Shown piece by piece: positions 16,568 through 25,394 of a DNA stretch of 62,606 bases (within the stretch, counting starts at the first letter, position 1; every line of letters begins with the position of its first letter). This stretch comes from Sporocytophaga sp. (GTDB taxonomy: Bacteria > Bacteroidota > Bacteroidia > Cytophagales > Cytophagaceae). A model generated the notes under the pieces. That model was given only the letters and a program-made list of their open reading frames with translations. It did no database searches and was not told the DNA's origin. Both the position numbers and the translations under genes were made by a program. Where the stretch lies: NCBI RefSeq assembly GCF_017745095.1, contig NZ_JAGHZZ010000026.1, positions 1 through 62,606 on the forward strand, in the 5' to 3' direction.

Positions 16568-17377
16568 ATGGAAAATCAAACTTCTTCTACGGGAAAATTT
16601 AATTCCTGGTTCGCTGTGGTAGCCATCGTATTGGCAATTCTTTTCAGTTTCATTCTTTATTACAATGTTTTAGGCGATCCTTCTAATTTTCAAGGAGATA
16701 ATATCGCTAACCATCCAAAAGAAGGAAACTATCTTGGTGTAGTTTATAAAGGTGGTTTGATTGTACCAATCCTTATGTCTTTCCTTCTGATGGTTCTTGT
16801 TTTTTCAGTTGAAAGAATTATTACAATTGCAAAAGCTTCAGGAAGTGGATCTGTTAACTCTTTCATTAGAAGAGTAAAGAGTCTTCTTTCTTCAAATGAT
16901 ATCAGAGCTGCTATCGAAGAGTGCGATAAGCAAAAAGGTTCTGTAGGAAACGTAGTAAAATCAGTTCTTTATAAATATGAAGGTTTATCTAAAGAAGCTG
17001 GTCTAAACAAAGAACAAAAACTTGTAGCAATCCAGAAAGAGCTAGAAGAAGCTACATCTTTAGAGCTTCCAATGCTTGAGAAAAACCTTACAATTATAGC
17101 AACTCTTGCTTCGGTTGCAACTCTTACAGGTCTTTTAGGTACTGTAATTGGTATGATTAAAGCGTTCGCAGCTCTTGCTACTGCCGGTTCTCCAGATGCA
17201 GTTGCTCTTGCGAACGGTATCTCTGAAGCTCTTATCAATACTGCACTTGGTATTGCTACTTCAGCTTTAGCGATCATTGCTTACAACTTCTTTACAAGCA
17301 AAATTGATGATCTTACCTATAACATTGACGAAATAGGATTCAGCATCACTCAATCATTTTCAGCAAGCACTAAGTAA
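16568..17377 (+). CDS. exbB: MotA/TolQ/ExbB proton channel (TonB system 1)
   Basis: 269 residues. Three or four membrane segments: an N-terminal one (AVVAIVLAILFSFILYY), then GLIVPILMSFLLMVLVFSVERII, and the paired C-terminal helices with ATLTGLLGTVIGMIKAF and IATSALAIIAYNFF, the conserved channel motif. With ExbD it uses the proton gradient to drive TonB. The extra N-terminal helix and periplasmic loop are usual in Bacteroidota. First of a six-gene cluster; the upstream gap is AT-rich with a possible -7 element TAATTTTG (16517-16524) but no clear -33. Confidence 0.93.
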   Translation: MENQTSSTGKFNSWFAVVAIVLAILFSFILYYNVLGDPSNFQGDNIANHPKEGNYLGVVYKGGLIVPILMSFLLMVLVFSVERIITIAKASGSGSVNSFIRRVKSLLSSNDIRAAIEECDKQKGSVGNVVKSVLYKYEGLSKEAGLNKEQKLVAIQKELEEATSLELPMLEKNLTIIATLASVATLTGLLGTVIGMIKAFAALATAGSPDAVALANGISEALINTALGIATSALAIIAYNFFTSKIDDLTYNIDEIGFSITQSFSASTK

Positions 17378-17395
17378 TCAAAAAGCAGGATAATC

Positions 17396-17986
17396 ATGCC
17401 AAAAGTAAAAATTCCAAGAAAAAGCATTTCACTGGACATGACAGCCATGTGTGACATGGCCTTCCTGCTGTTGACCTTTTTCATGCTCACAACCAAGTTC
17501 AAACCGGAGGAGCCTATCGCTGTCGATATGCCATCTTCAATCTCTGAAACCATTCTTCCGGATGCCAACATCCTGACGATTTCTATCGGTAAAGAAGGAA
17601 GAGTATTCTACGGTATGGACGGTCAGGAAGCTAAAAGAGAAGTTTTAAAAAACATCTCTTCCAAGTATGGTATAACATTTACTCCTTCGGAAGAGAAGAA
17701 ATTTATCTTGATGTCTTCATTCGGATCACCAGTGAGCGATCTTAAAAAGGTGTTAAGTTCAAAAGAAGCAGAAAAGAAACAATCCGGTATTCCGATTGAC
17801 TCTACCAATAATCAGTTAAGAGACTGGATTCTATATTCTGCCAGAGCTGACAAACAGCTGAAAGTCGCTGTGAAAGGAGATAAAGAGACAGACTACAAGG
17901 TAGTATCAAGAGTTATTGCTATTCTTCAGGAGTTGAATATCAATAAAATCAAATTGATCACTACAATGGAGGCAAAACCTCAATAG
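17396..17986 (+). CDS. exbD: ExbD/TolR biopolymer transport protein (TonB system 1, first)
   Basis: 196 residues. A short cytoplasmic start (MPKVKIPRKSISLDM), then one membrane helix with the essential Asp in MCDMAFLLLTFFML, then a periplasmic domain longer than classical ExbD (about 140). The N-terminal KxxxSLDMTAMCD pattern is characteristic of Bacteroidota ExbD paralogues. It follows exbB by 18 bases and is followed by a second exbD, so the motor may use an ExbD heterodimer. Confidence 0.92.
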   Translation: MPKVKIPRKSISLDMTAMCDMAFLLLTFFMLTTKFKPEEPIAVDMPSSISETILPDANILTISIGKEGRVFYGMDGQEAKREVLKNISSKYGITFTPSEEKKFILMSSFGSPVSDLKKVLSSKEAEKKQSGIPIDSTNNQLRDWILYSARADKQLKVAVKGDKETDYKVVSRVIAILQELNINKIKLITTMEAKPQ

Positions 17987-18048
17987 TCAGTTGCTCCAAA
18001 AGCAATTATTTTAAAAAATCAGTTAGTACTTATAAAATCTAACCTAAA

Positions 18049-18558
18049 ATGGCAGAAGTAAATACCGGCGGGGGTGGTGGTAAGAAAGGTAAAAAAAGAA
18101 GTAAGAAGGTTTCTACAAAGATAGATATGACACCAATGGTGGACCTTGCTTTTCTCCTTATTACATTCTTTATGCTTACAACTACCTTCAATAAACCGAA
18201 GATCATGGAGGTAAAGATGCCTGTGAAAAAGGAGGACAATACTAAGACCAATTATAAGGAGTCCGAAACTATGACACTGGTGCTGGGAGAGGAAAACAAA
18301 GTCTTTTATTTCATGGGGTTGGATAATCCTAAAGTAGAATCAGCGGATTTTTCTGATCAGGGAATAAGAAAAGTATTATTACAGAAAAACAAGTCTATAG
18401 CTGAGTTTAAAGTAATAATAAAGGCGATGGATACTTCCAAATACAAAAACATGGTAGATATTCTTGATGAAATACACATCACAGGAGTAAAATACTATGC
18501 AATTGGCAAAATCTCTCCGAAGGATATTGAATTAACCAAAACAGTTCAGGGTAGTTAG
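18049..18558 (+). CDS. exbD: ExbD/TolR biopolymer transport protein (TonB system 1, second)
   Basis: 169 residues. A Gly- and Lys-rich N-terminus (GGGGKKGKKRSKK) precedes MTPMVDLAFLLITFFML with the membrane Asp, then a periplasmic domain ending near LTKTVQGS. It is homologous to the preceding ExbD but clearly distinct, with a more basic cytoplasmic tail. Gap of 62 bases from the first exbD and 32 to tonB. Confidence 0.92.
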   Translation: MAEVNTGGGGGKKGKKRSKKVSTKIDMTPMVDLAFLLITFFMLTTTFNKPKIMEVKMPVKKEDNTKTNYKESETMTLVLGEENKVFYFMGLDNPKVESADFSDQGIRKVLLQKNKSIAEFKVIIKAMDTSKYKNMVDILDEIHITGVKYYAIGKISPKDIELTKTVQGS

Positions 18559-18590
18559 TTTATCCGGAATAAACATCTAAATTAAGAATT

Positions 18591-19418
18591 ATGAGCATCC
18601 TGGAAGAAACGGAAACGATTTCGGTTAAGAAAACAGAAATAAATTCGCAGGCAACCCTTAATGACATTGTTTTTGAAAACAGAAACAAAGAATACGGTGC
18701 TTTTATTATAAGAAGGGAATATGGACGTTATGTTACCTCGGCAGTAGTAATTTCAGCCATAGTGTTTTTTGTGGGATTAGTATCTCCTCTTATCTATAAC
18801 AAATATAAGCCTGCGGAAGCAGAGGAAGTTGTGGAAGAGGTTGAACTTGACTTGATGGAGGTCAAAGACGAGAAGCCTGAAGAGGAAATTCCTGTTGAAC
18901 CGCCGCCACCTGCAGAGGAGCCTCCAAAGGCTGCAATGACTGAATTTCTTGAGCCTGAAGTAACTAAAGATGAGCAGGTCGTTAAAGACCCTCCTAAAAC
19001 TGAAGACATTGTTAATCCTGGACCTGAAACTCAGGAAGGGGATCCCAATTTGAATACTGTTATTGATGGTAACGGTACAGGTAATGCCGTAGTTGAGGCA
19101 CCGGTATCTAATGAACCGCTGTTATATGTTCCTGAAATGCCCGAGTTTAAGGGAAATATGGAGGAGTTTTTTAGGAAAAATGTAGTTTATCCTACTAAAG
19201 CACAGAATAACGGTATTGAAGGTAAAGTATTCGTGCAGTTTATTATCAACACTGACGGTACTGTTACTGATGTTAAAGCTATCAGAGGTATCGGTTATGG
19301 CTGCGATGAAGAAGCAGAGCGTGTAACTAAAAAAATGGTTTGGACTCCTGGAAAACAAAATGGAGTTGCCGTAAGAATTAAAAAGGTTTTACCAATCCAT
19401 TTTAAATTACCGGATTAA
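18591..19418 (+). CDS. tonB: TonB energy transducer
   Basis: 275 residues. A cytoplasmic N-terminus with NDIVFENRNKEYGAFIIRRE (the Bacteroidota TonB signature), one membrane helix (VTSAVVISAIVFFVGLVSPL), an acidic Pro-rich spacer (EIPVEPPPPAEEPPK) spanning the periplasm, and the TonB_C domain (GIEGKVFVQFIINTDGTVTD, then WTPGKQNGVAVRIKKVLPIHF). It couples the inner-membrane motor to outer-membrane receptors such as the one at 57350. A hairpin just after the gene separates it from the PBP and TPR genes. Confidence 0.95.
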   Translation: MSILEETETISVKKTEINSQATLNDIVFENRNKEYGAFIIRREYGRYVTSAVVISAIVFFVGLVSPLIYNKYKPAEAEEVVEEVELDLMEVKDEKPEEEIPVEPPPPAEEPPKAAMTEFLEPEVTKDEQVVKDPPKTEDIVNPGPETQEGDPNLNTVIDGNGTGNAVVEAPVSNEPLLYVPEMPEFKGNMEEFFRKNVVYPTKAQNNGIEGKVFVQFIINTDGTVTDVKAIRGIGYGCDEEAERVTKKMVWTPGKQNGVAVRIKKVLPIHFKLPD

Positions 19419-19439
19419 AATATTAATCTTGTCAAAATT

Positions 19440-19477
19440 TCCTTAATCAGATTGTGTTTTTCAGGTCTGATTAAGGA
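19440..19477 (+). terminator. Hairpin after tonB (terminator or attenuator)
   Basis: Arms TCCTTAATCAGA (19440-19451) and TCTGATTAAGGA (19466-19477) are perfect 12-mers. The T-run (ATTATCTTTTT) begins a few bases later, so termination may be partial, letting some transcription reach the PBP and TPR genes. Confidence 0.65.
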
Positions 19478-19524
19478 TTATCTTTTTATAACAGAATAGT
19501 TTTGGTTTAAAAGTCAATAAGGTA

Positions 19525-19713
19525 GTGCAGAACGCGTTTTTTTATTTCAAATTATTAATGGCCTTTTTCTATTTTGGAATTGGCATATACTTCATTGTTT
19601 ACCATAAAACGATACAGTTGCTTAGTCCTCAAATGAACATAGGTCTGGGTGCATTACTTATCCTATATGGCGGATTCAGGGGATACAGGGCATTTAAAGA
19701 TCGTGAAGAATAA
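19525..19713 (+). CDS. Small two-helix membrane protein
   Basis: 62 residues starting at GTG 19525. Two hydrophobic segments (FYFKLLMAFFYFGIGIYFIV and MNIGLGALLILYGGFRG) and a charged C-terminus YRAFKDREE. Not recognised as a named family, but a protein of this type between tonB and the PBP lipoprotein is plausible. The next gene starts two bases past its stop, suggesting coupling. Confidence 0.6.
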   Translation: MQNAFFYFKLLMAFFYFGIGIYFIVYHKTIQLLSPQMNIGLGALLILYGGFRGYRAFKDREE

Positions 19714-19714
19714 A

Positions 19715-20656
19715 ATGCATATAAATTTTCGGATATATCAGCTTTTTATTTTGCTATTTCTGGCATTTTCCTGCAAGGAAAAAAGTAATAAAAATATAGA
19801 TGCTCCGGAAGATACCCCAACAAAGGGAGAAATCCATATTTTTTCTGATGCTTCTTTTAAACCTGCCATTATACCTCAAAAGAATACCTTTGAAGGCATT
19901 TACACCAATGCTAAAATAGGTATTACTTTTACTTCTGAAAGAACTGCAATTGATTCTTTTTTAAGAGGCCAAACTGAAATGATCGTCATTGGTAGACCTT
20001 TGAATGAAAAAGAATTATCTCCTTTTAAGTCGAAAGGAATCAGAGTCATTCAAGATGTGATGGCTAAAGACGCAATTGCATTTGTCCTCAACAAAAATTT
20101 TCCGGATTCATTATTAAGCATCAATCAGCTTACTGATATACTTTCCGGAAAGATAAAAAAATGGAAAGAAATCAATCCTTCTTTTCCATCGGGTAAAATT
20201 ATAATTGCTGCTGATCAGGGGAACTCAGGAAACTTGTTTTTCCTTAAAGATAGTCTGGGACTGGATATCAAAAATGTAGAGATTTTTTCTGCAGACTCTG
20301 TTGCTGGAGTTATAGATTATGTGAAAAACCATAACAATGCCATGGGAATAATTGGCATATCGTGGTTGAGCGATGCCGATGACAGAGATTCGAATAACTA
20401 TTTCAAACAAATTAAGGTTGCAGGTCTATATAAAGACAATAGGGACAAGTTTGCATTGCCCTTTCAAGGGAATATTGCCGACGGCTCTTATCCATTGAAA
20501 AGAAACATATATTTGATTTATAGTGGAGCAAGAACTGGCCTAAGGACTGGCTTTGCTTCTTTTGTTCTGGGGGACCGAGGACAGAAAATAATTCTCAAAA
20601 CAGGAATAGTACCGGCAAAAATGCCAGGTAGAGATATAGAGTTTAAGTACGAATAA
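19715..20656 (+). CDS. PstS-like phosphate-binding-fold lipoprotein
   Basis: About 313 residues from ATG 19715 (MHINFRIYQLFILLFL), which gives a lipoprotein signal ending FLAFSCKE; a longer frame from 19649 overlaps the previous gene and has no signal. The domain resembles PBP_like_2: GEIHIFSDASFKPAI, IGITFTSERTAIDSFLRGQT, AKDAIAFVLNKNFPDSLLS, then a GQKIILKTGIVPA tail. No pst transport genes are nearby. Such genes often lie beside tonB/exbD and a TPR gene in Bacteroidota, so it may serve the TonB complex rather than phosphate import. Confidence 0.85.
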   Translation: MHINFRIYQLFILLFLAFSCKEKSNKNIDAPEDTPTKGEIHIFSDASFKPAIIPQKNTFEGIYTNAKIGITFTSERTAIDSFLRGQTEMIVIGRPLNEKELSPFKSKGIRVIQDVMAKDAIAFVLNKNFPDSLLSINQLTDILSGKIKKWKEINPSFPSGKIIIAADQGNSGNLFFLKDSLGLDIKNVEIFSADSVAGVIDYVKNHNNAMGIIGISWLSDADDRDSNNYFKQIKVAGLYKDNRDKFALPFQGNIADGSYPLKRNIYLIYSGARTGLRTGFASFVLGDRGQKIILKTGIVPAKMPGRDIEFKYE

Positions 20657-20672
20657 AAAATTTTACCAAGCA

Positions 20673-22232
20673 ATGAGAAAAGGTATTTTAGTTGGATTTG
20701 CATTAATGCAAACATTGATAATGAATGCTCAGACTGTGCAGGATGCTACTAAAAGCATAGAACTGGAGCAGTTTGAAAAGGCCAAAAAGATTTTGGTGGA
20801 ATTGAGTAAAAAGGATCAGAAAAACCCTGAAATAGCTTTCCAGCTTTCTGATGTTTATTATCAAACAGGAAATCTGGATTCTGCAAAGATAGTAGCAGAG
20901 CAGGCTCTGGCCAAAAATGAAAACGCTCTTTACTATGTTGCCTTGGGAAAATCAGTTTATGAGAACAATGATAAATCAGGCGAAAACTATTTTGAAAAAG
21001 CTTTAGCTCTATCAAAATCCAAAGATCCCAAAGTATTAGCAGGTATTGCTGAGTTTTATATTAATTCAGTTAAATTTAAAAATGCTGATAAAGCCATTGC
21101 ATTACTTCAAACTGCGATAAGTAAGGATGATAAAAATCCATATTACTATTCCTTGATGGGGGATGCATACCTTGCTAAAAATGACGGTTCCAAAGCTATT
21201 GAAAGTTTTAAGAAAGCTTTGAATGCCAAACCTGGCTTTCCTATGGCATACCTTAAAATCGGAAATATCTACAACAAGGCAAGAAATTATAATGAAGGTT
21301 TAAAATATTATAATGAAGGTCTTGAGAAAAATCCGGATTATGTATTATTTCATCGCCAGATAGGGGACTTGTATTACAGGGCCAAACAATATCAAAAGGC
21401 AATTGCCAGCTATAAAGTATATGTCGAAAACACAGACAAAAATGCTGACAATGATTTTAGATATGCATCATTTCTTTTCCTGAATGAAAACTATAAAGAT
21501 GCTTTGGGAATATTTGAAAGCCTTAAAAAGAATAATTATTCAAATCCGATTCTGTACAGACTTCTTGGATATAGCTATTATGAAACAGGCGATGTTTCAA
21601 AAGGGCTTGAATATATGAACGAGTATTGGAAAAAAACGAATGACAAGCTGGTTATCGGAACTGATTATGAATACATGGGTAAGATTTATTCAAAATCAGG
21701 GAATGACTCACTAGCTATAATCAATTATAAAAAAGCTATTGAAAAAGATACGTCAAAAATTGAGCTTTACAGCGAAGTGGCAGGGATGTATTTTACCGGT
21801 AAACAATATGGCAAGGCTGCTGAGATGTTCGCAATCAGACTTACCAAAATTGCTCCGACTGCTCAGGATTATCTGAATTTGGGTAAAGCTTATTACTATG
21901 ATAAAAACTATTCTTTAGCTGATTCTGCTTTTGCTAAAATAGTTGAAATTATTCCAACATCTCCAACAGGATACCTTTGGAGGGCAAGAGCAAATTATGC
22001 AGGGGATGTGACGCCTGATAAAGGCAAGGCGAAACCTTATTATGAAAAAGTGATTGAATTAACACAGGCAGATGTTCAGAAGAACAAAAAAGAACTTACT
22101 GATTCCTATGCATATCTTGCTTATCACTATTCTTTGACCAAAGACAAAACCAAATCCAATGAATACTGGACAAAGGTATTGGAACTTGATCCTGAAAATA
22201 AAATGGCTAAGCAAGCGCTCGGAAAAAAATAA
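20673..22232 (+). CDS. Exported TPR-repeat protein
   Basis: 519 residues with a signal peptide (GILVGFALMQTLIMNAQT). The rest is tetratricopeptide repeats, roughly ten copies, with patterns such as YYSLMGDAYLAKNDGSKAIE, AYLKIGNIYNKARNYNEGLK and QIGDLYYRAKQYQKAIASYK. It is probably a periplasmic scaffold. It starts 17 bases after the PBP lipoprotein and is closed by a strong terminator, so it is the last gene of the TonB cluster. Confidence 0.9.
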   Translation: MRKGILVGFALMQTLIMNAQTVQDATKSIELEQFEKAKKILVELSKKDQKNPEIAFQLSDVYYQTGNLDSAKIVAEQALAKNENALYYVALGKSVYENNDKSGENYFEKALALSKSKDPKVLAGIAEFYINSVKFKNADKAIALLQTAISKDDKNPYYYSLMGDAYLAKNDGSKAIESFKKALNAKPGFPMAYLKIGNIYNKARNYNEGLKYYNEGLEKNPDYVLFHRQIGDLYYRAKQYQKAIASYKVYVENTDKNADNDFRYASFLFLNENYKDALGIFESLKKNNYSNPILYRLLGYSYYETGDVSKGLEYMNEYWKKTNDKLVIGTDYEYMGKIYSKSGNDSLAIINYKKAIEKDTSKIELYSEVAGMYFTGKQYGKAAEMFAIRLTKIAPTAQDYLNLGKAYYYDKNYSLADSAFAKIVEIIPTSPTGYLWRARANYAGDVTPDKGKAKPYYEKVIELTQADVQKNKKELTDSYAYLAYHYSLTKDKTKSNEYWTKVLELDPENKMAKQALGKK

Positions 22233-22263
22233 TAGACTTTTAGAAAATTTCGAATTTAAAAGG

Positions 22264-22291
22264 TGCCTGAAGAAATTCAGGCATTTTTTTT
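22264..22291 (+). terminator. Rho-independent terminator of the TonB-TPR cluster
   Basis: TGCCTGAA (22264-22271), loop GAAA, TTCAGGCA (22276-22283), then eight T's. A stable GAAA tetraloop hairpin. Confidence 0.95.
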
Positions 22292-22386
22292 GTGAGTAAT
22301 TTTCATGTAAAATTTCAAGAAAAAATGTAACAAATCCGGAGAAAAACGGATTATAATAGTAATTTAAAATCGACCCAAATTAATAT

Positions 22387-22761
22387 ATGTCAACACAAAA
22401 TATTCACATCGCTATGGGAAGCCTGGCATACTCAATTGCAAAGGCTGATGGTGCAATTCAATCAGAGGAGAAAGAAACGATAAAAAATCTTGCGCAAAGG
22501 GAGTTCCAGTTGGGTGACAGTGATATCGAATGGATTGACCAGATGTTTAATAAGCTTGAAAAAGCTAATATCCCTCTTGAAGACGCTTATAATTATGCCT
22601 TAGATACTCTTGAAGCAAACAGGTTTCATTTTGATTTTACCCAAAGTATGAAATCCAAATGCATTAGTTTTATGGAAAGGGTTGCTGAAGCTTTTAATGA
22701 AACTTCTGTAGAGGAGAGGTCCATTATATCAAGGTTTAAGAAGGATGTACAACGCTTTTAA
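22387..22761 (+). CDS. TerB-like helical protein
   Basis: 124 residues, all-helical. The segment SLAYSIAKADGAIQSEEKET, then DSDIEWIDQMFNKLEKANI, resembles the TerB/DUF533-like fold, where a D.G.I..EE helix-loop binds metal. Starts at ATG 22387 after a terminator, so it has its own promoter. In other bacteria TerB-type proteins sit at the membrane and respond to stress; here the role is not known. Confidence 0.6.
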   Translation: MSTQNIHIAMGSLAYSIAKADGAIQSEEKETIKNLAQREFQLGDSDIEWIDQMFNKLEKANIPLEDAYNYALDTLEANRFHFDFTQSMKSKCISFMERVAEAFNETSVEERSIISRFKKDVQRF

Positions 22762-22766
22762 TTTGC

Positions 22767-22862
22767 TTAAAATATAGCATCCAATATACCTGCCACTGCA
22801 AGGAATATAATCAATACACCAATTAAGGCAATTATAACAATTGTTCTTATTATTGTTCCCAT
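22767..22862 (-). CDS. 31-residue single-helix membrane peptide
   Basis: ATG at plus 22860-22862 opens 31 codons to TAA at 22767-22769. It consists of a short MGTIIR start, one strongly hydrophobic helix (TIVIIALIGVLIIFLAVAGI) and LDAIF. It fills the gap between the TerB-like and DedA genes, antisense and convergent to the TerB-like gene. Its composition and complete frame fit a small integral-membrane peptide, but no homologue is recognised and chance remains possible. Confidence 0.4.
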   Translation of the reverse strand: MGTIIRTIVIIALIGVLIIFLAVAGILDAIF

Positions 22863-22925
22863 TTTCGTTTGTGGCTTTTTAAATATTAACTAAACAGACC
22901 TCTTCATTGTTAAACAAGAGGTTAA

Positions 22926-23549
22926 TTGAATTTAAATTTTTTGACTTTGGGTCCTGAATCAATTATTGAATTTGGAGGCTTTGCCATTCTTCTTGTACTC
23001 GTATTTTTAGAGACTGGAATGCTCATTGGCATATTGATTCCCGGTGGAGAAACGCTTCTTTTTACTGCTGGCCTGCTGTCCGGAAGTGAAGTGCTTAATG
23101 TACCATTCCCACTATTAATGATCACCTTGACATTAGCATCCATTGCCGGAGACCTTACGGGATATACAATAGGGATGAAAACCAGACGACATCTTTTTAA
23201 CAGGGAAGACAGCTTTATCTTTAAAAAAAGTTATCTGAACAGAGCCAAAGCATTCTATAGAAAATATGGCTCAGTAGCGATCATAATAGGGCGCTTTTTT
23301 CCAATTATCAGGACTGTCAACCCTTTAATGAACGGCGCCATAGATCAACCTTATATGCGATTTTTTACAATGACCACTATTGGTTGTACCCTGTATGTAA
23401 ATACAATTATTCTGGTTGGTTTTTATCTGGGAAAAACATTCCCGTTTTTAAAAAGCTATCTTGAAGTTATTCTCCTTGGTATCGTTTTACTTTTTATTCT
23501 GCCTCTTTTAATCAGGATCAGAAAGGAAAAGAAAAACAAGGAAGGTTAA
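22926..23549 (+). CDS. DedA-family membrane protein
   Basis: 207 residues from TTG 22926. Hydrophobic helices with the DedA/SNARE-associated pattern: GILIPGGETLLFTAGLLSG, ASIAGDLTGYTIGM and the signature FYRKYGSVAIIIGRFFPIIR (F.R..P..R). Members help recycle lipid carriers such as undecaprenyl phosphate across the membrane. Lone gene with an unusual TTG start and no ATG in a better place. Confidence 0.9.
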   Translation: MNLNFLTLGPESIIEFGGFAILLVLVFLETGMLIGILIPGGETLLFTAGLLSGSEVLNVPFPLLMITLTLASIAGDLTGYTIGMKTRRHLFNREDSFIFKKSYLNRAKAFYRKYGSVAIIIGRFFPIIRTVNPLMNGAIDQPYMRFFTMTTIGCTLYVNTIILVGFYLGKTFPFLKSYLEVILLGIVLLFILPLLIRIRKEKKNKEG

Positions 23550-23621
23550 TCCAAATTATTGAATAATTTTGTGCCCTAATATATCGGGTTAAATCTTTCC
23601 TGAATTAGGGAAAATAGCAGA

Positions 23622-23882
23622 ATGATCGAAATAGTTGTATTGTATTTCTTATTGAAGAATTTAGGTAAACTGGCCAGGGAAAAAGGCCAATCTTCAATGC
23701 AGTGGATGGTCTTTGGCTTTCTTGCATGGATTTGTGGTGAACTAAGTGGTATTGTTTTGGTACTCAATTTTATTGGGCAGGAATATTTAATTTTTAGTAT
23801 GTTTTTTGGAATTGGAATGGCTTATCTCTTCTTTTTGATCGTAAAAAGTAGGTTACAGGGCCTTCCTGATTCTGAAAACTGA
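23622..23882 (+). CDS. Small membrane protein
   Basis: 86 residues with an N-terminal helix (IEIVVLYFLLKNLGKLA) and two more (WMVFGFLAWICGELSGIVLV and LIFSMFFGIGMAYLFFLIV). The KNLGKLAREKGQ.. start is common in uncharacterised Bacteroidota membrane proteins. It precedes the OmpA-like gene by six bases and may be co-transcribed with it. Confidence 0.65.
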   Translation: MIEIVVLYFLLKNLGKLAREKGQSSMQWMVFGFLAWICGELSGIVLVLNFIGQEYLIFSMFFGIGMAYLFFLIVKSRLQGLPDSEN

Positions 23883-23888
23883 TACTAT

Positions 23889-25391
23889 ATGAAAAAAAAG
23901 CTGATTCTAGTCGTATTAAATTTTCTTTCCCTTATTGCCTTCAGTCAAAAAAACACCAATACAAATCTGCAAACGCTGGGCAATCCTGTAAATACACTTG
24001 AAAGTTCTGAATTTGCTCCTACTATCAGTGCAGATGGCAATACATTGATTTTTGAATCCGATAAAGGTGGTCGTTGGCGATTATACATGACTAATCAGGT
24101 ACAGCCGGGAGTTTGGTCAAAACCGGTAGATATAATAGCCATTAATAATGTTGTTGGTCCGGATGATTTCTTAGGTGGCCCGTGCCTAAGTTATGATGGA
24201 TCCACTTTGTTCTTTACTTCCAATATGAAAGGTGGAATGGGTGGGATTGATATTTGGTATAGCAAACGAACCGGAAATAACTGGAGCGCACCTAAAAATC
24301 TTGGGAAACCTGTTAATTCAGCCGGATACGATGGCTTTCCTTCTTTATCCCCGGATGGTAAAATCCTGTATTTCATGAGAGCTGGAGAAAAGAATACTTC
24401 TACGGGCCAGCGCTGCTGCAATCTTTTTAAAGCTACAAGACAAGGAGCCTTTTTCATAAATCCTGTTCCCTTGCCTTACCCTGTAAATTCTGGCTGTGAA
24501 GGATACCCAAGAATAATGGCAGATGGTAAAACTCTAATTTACTCTTCATATAAATCCGATGGAAAGGGTGGGTACGATCTTTATGAATCAAAATTTAAAT
24601 ATGGCAAATGGACTAAGCCTGTTCCATTGGATTTCATAAATACAGCCAAGGATGATGAATTGATTTCCGTTCCGGCTTCTGGCGACATTATTTACTTGTC
24701 ATCCACAACAAGCAATAATAAAGATGACATCTATAAGGTGGAATTACCTGGTGAGTTCCGACCTGAAAAAGTGATTTCCGTCGAGGGATTCATTAAAGAT
24801 GAAGAAACCAGTAAACCTATTGCTTCAACCATTCAGCTCAATAATTTTAAAACCAAAGAAAAAGTATCGGAAGTTATCAATGATTCTGTTACCGGTAAGT
24901 ATCAAGTATATATTGAGGAAGGACAAACTTATGATTTTTCCATAAGCTCAAAAGGCCATACTTTTCATTCAGAGGTCTTAAAATCTGATTCTATAAAAAG
25001 GTATCAGAAGTTTGAAAAAAGCGTTAAATTGAAACCTCTCAAGAAGAATACTTCTTTCGTTCTGAATAATATTTTCTTCGAATTTGATTCTTCTGCAATA
25101 TCTGCAACTTCTTTTTTTGAATTGGACAGGGTGGTAGATCTGATGAAGGTGAACAAGAGTCTTGTTGTAGAGATCTCCGCACATACAGACGATATGGGAA
25201 GTGACGATTATAATAATAAGTTATCTCAAAACAGGGCAGAATCAGTTGTAAGATATCTTACATCAAAAGGGATAACAGCCGAAAGGCTTGTCGCCAAAGG
25301 TTTTGGTAAAACTATGCCGGCAGTACCTAACGACTCTGATGAAAACCGTGCCAAAAACCGAAGGGTTGAATTTAAAATATTGAAAATTTGA
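23889..25391 (+). CDS. PD40 beta-propeller plus OmpA-domain outer-membrane protein
   Basis: 500 residues. Signal peptide (LILVVLNFLSLIAFSQ), then four or more PD40/WD40-like repeats (PTISADGNTLIFESDKGG, SLSPDGKILYFMRAG), a carboxypeptidase-regulatory-like segment (VEGFIKDEETSKPIASTIQL), and a C-terminal OmpA domain (FFEFDSS, then VEISAHTDDMGSDDYNNKLS, LSQNRAESVVRYLTSKGI, ENRAKNRRVEFKI) that binds peptidoglycan. Related proteins are periplasmic or outer-membrane scaffolds, some linked to T9SS or gliding (PorE-like). Partner unknown. Confidence 0.9.
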   Translation: MKKKLILVVLNFLSLIAFSQKNTNTNLQTLGNPVNTLESSEFAPTISADGNTLIFESDKGGRWRLYMTNQVQPGVWSKPVDIIAINNVVGPDDFLGGPCLSYDGSTLFFTSNMKGGMGGIDIWYSKRTGNNWSAPKNLGKPVNSAGYDGFPSLSPDGKILYFMRAGEKNTSTGQRCCNLFKATRQGAFFINPVPLPYPVNSGCEGYPRIMADGKTLIYSSYKSDGKGGYDLYESKFKYGKWTKPVPLDFINTAKDDELISVPASGDIIYLSSTTSNNKDDIYKVELPGEFRPEKVISVEGFIKDEETSKPIASTIQLNNFKTKEKVSEVINDSVTGKYQVYIEEGQTYDFSISSKGHTFHSEVLKSDSIKRYQKFEKSVKLKPLKKNTSFVLNNIFFEFDSSAISATSFFELDRVVDLMKVNKSLVVEISAHTDDMGSDDYNNKLSQNRAESVVRYLTSKGITAERLVAKGFGKTMPAVPNDSDENRAKNRRVEFKILKI

Positions 25392-25394
25392 AAT

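Noticed and set aside
19649-19714. Longer N-terminus for the PBP lipoprotein
   Set aside because: It overlaps the preceding gene and would bury the lipoprotein signal; the start at 19715 gives a normal one.
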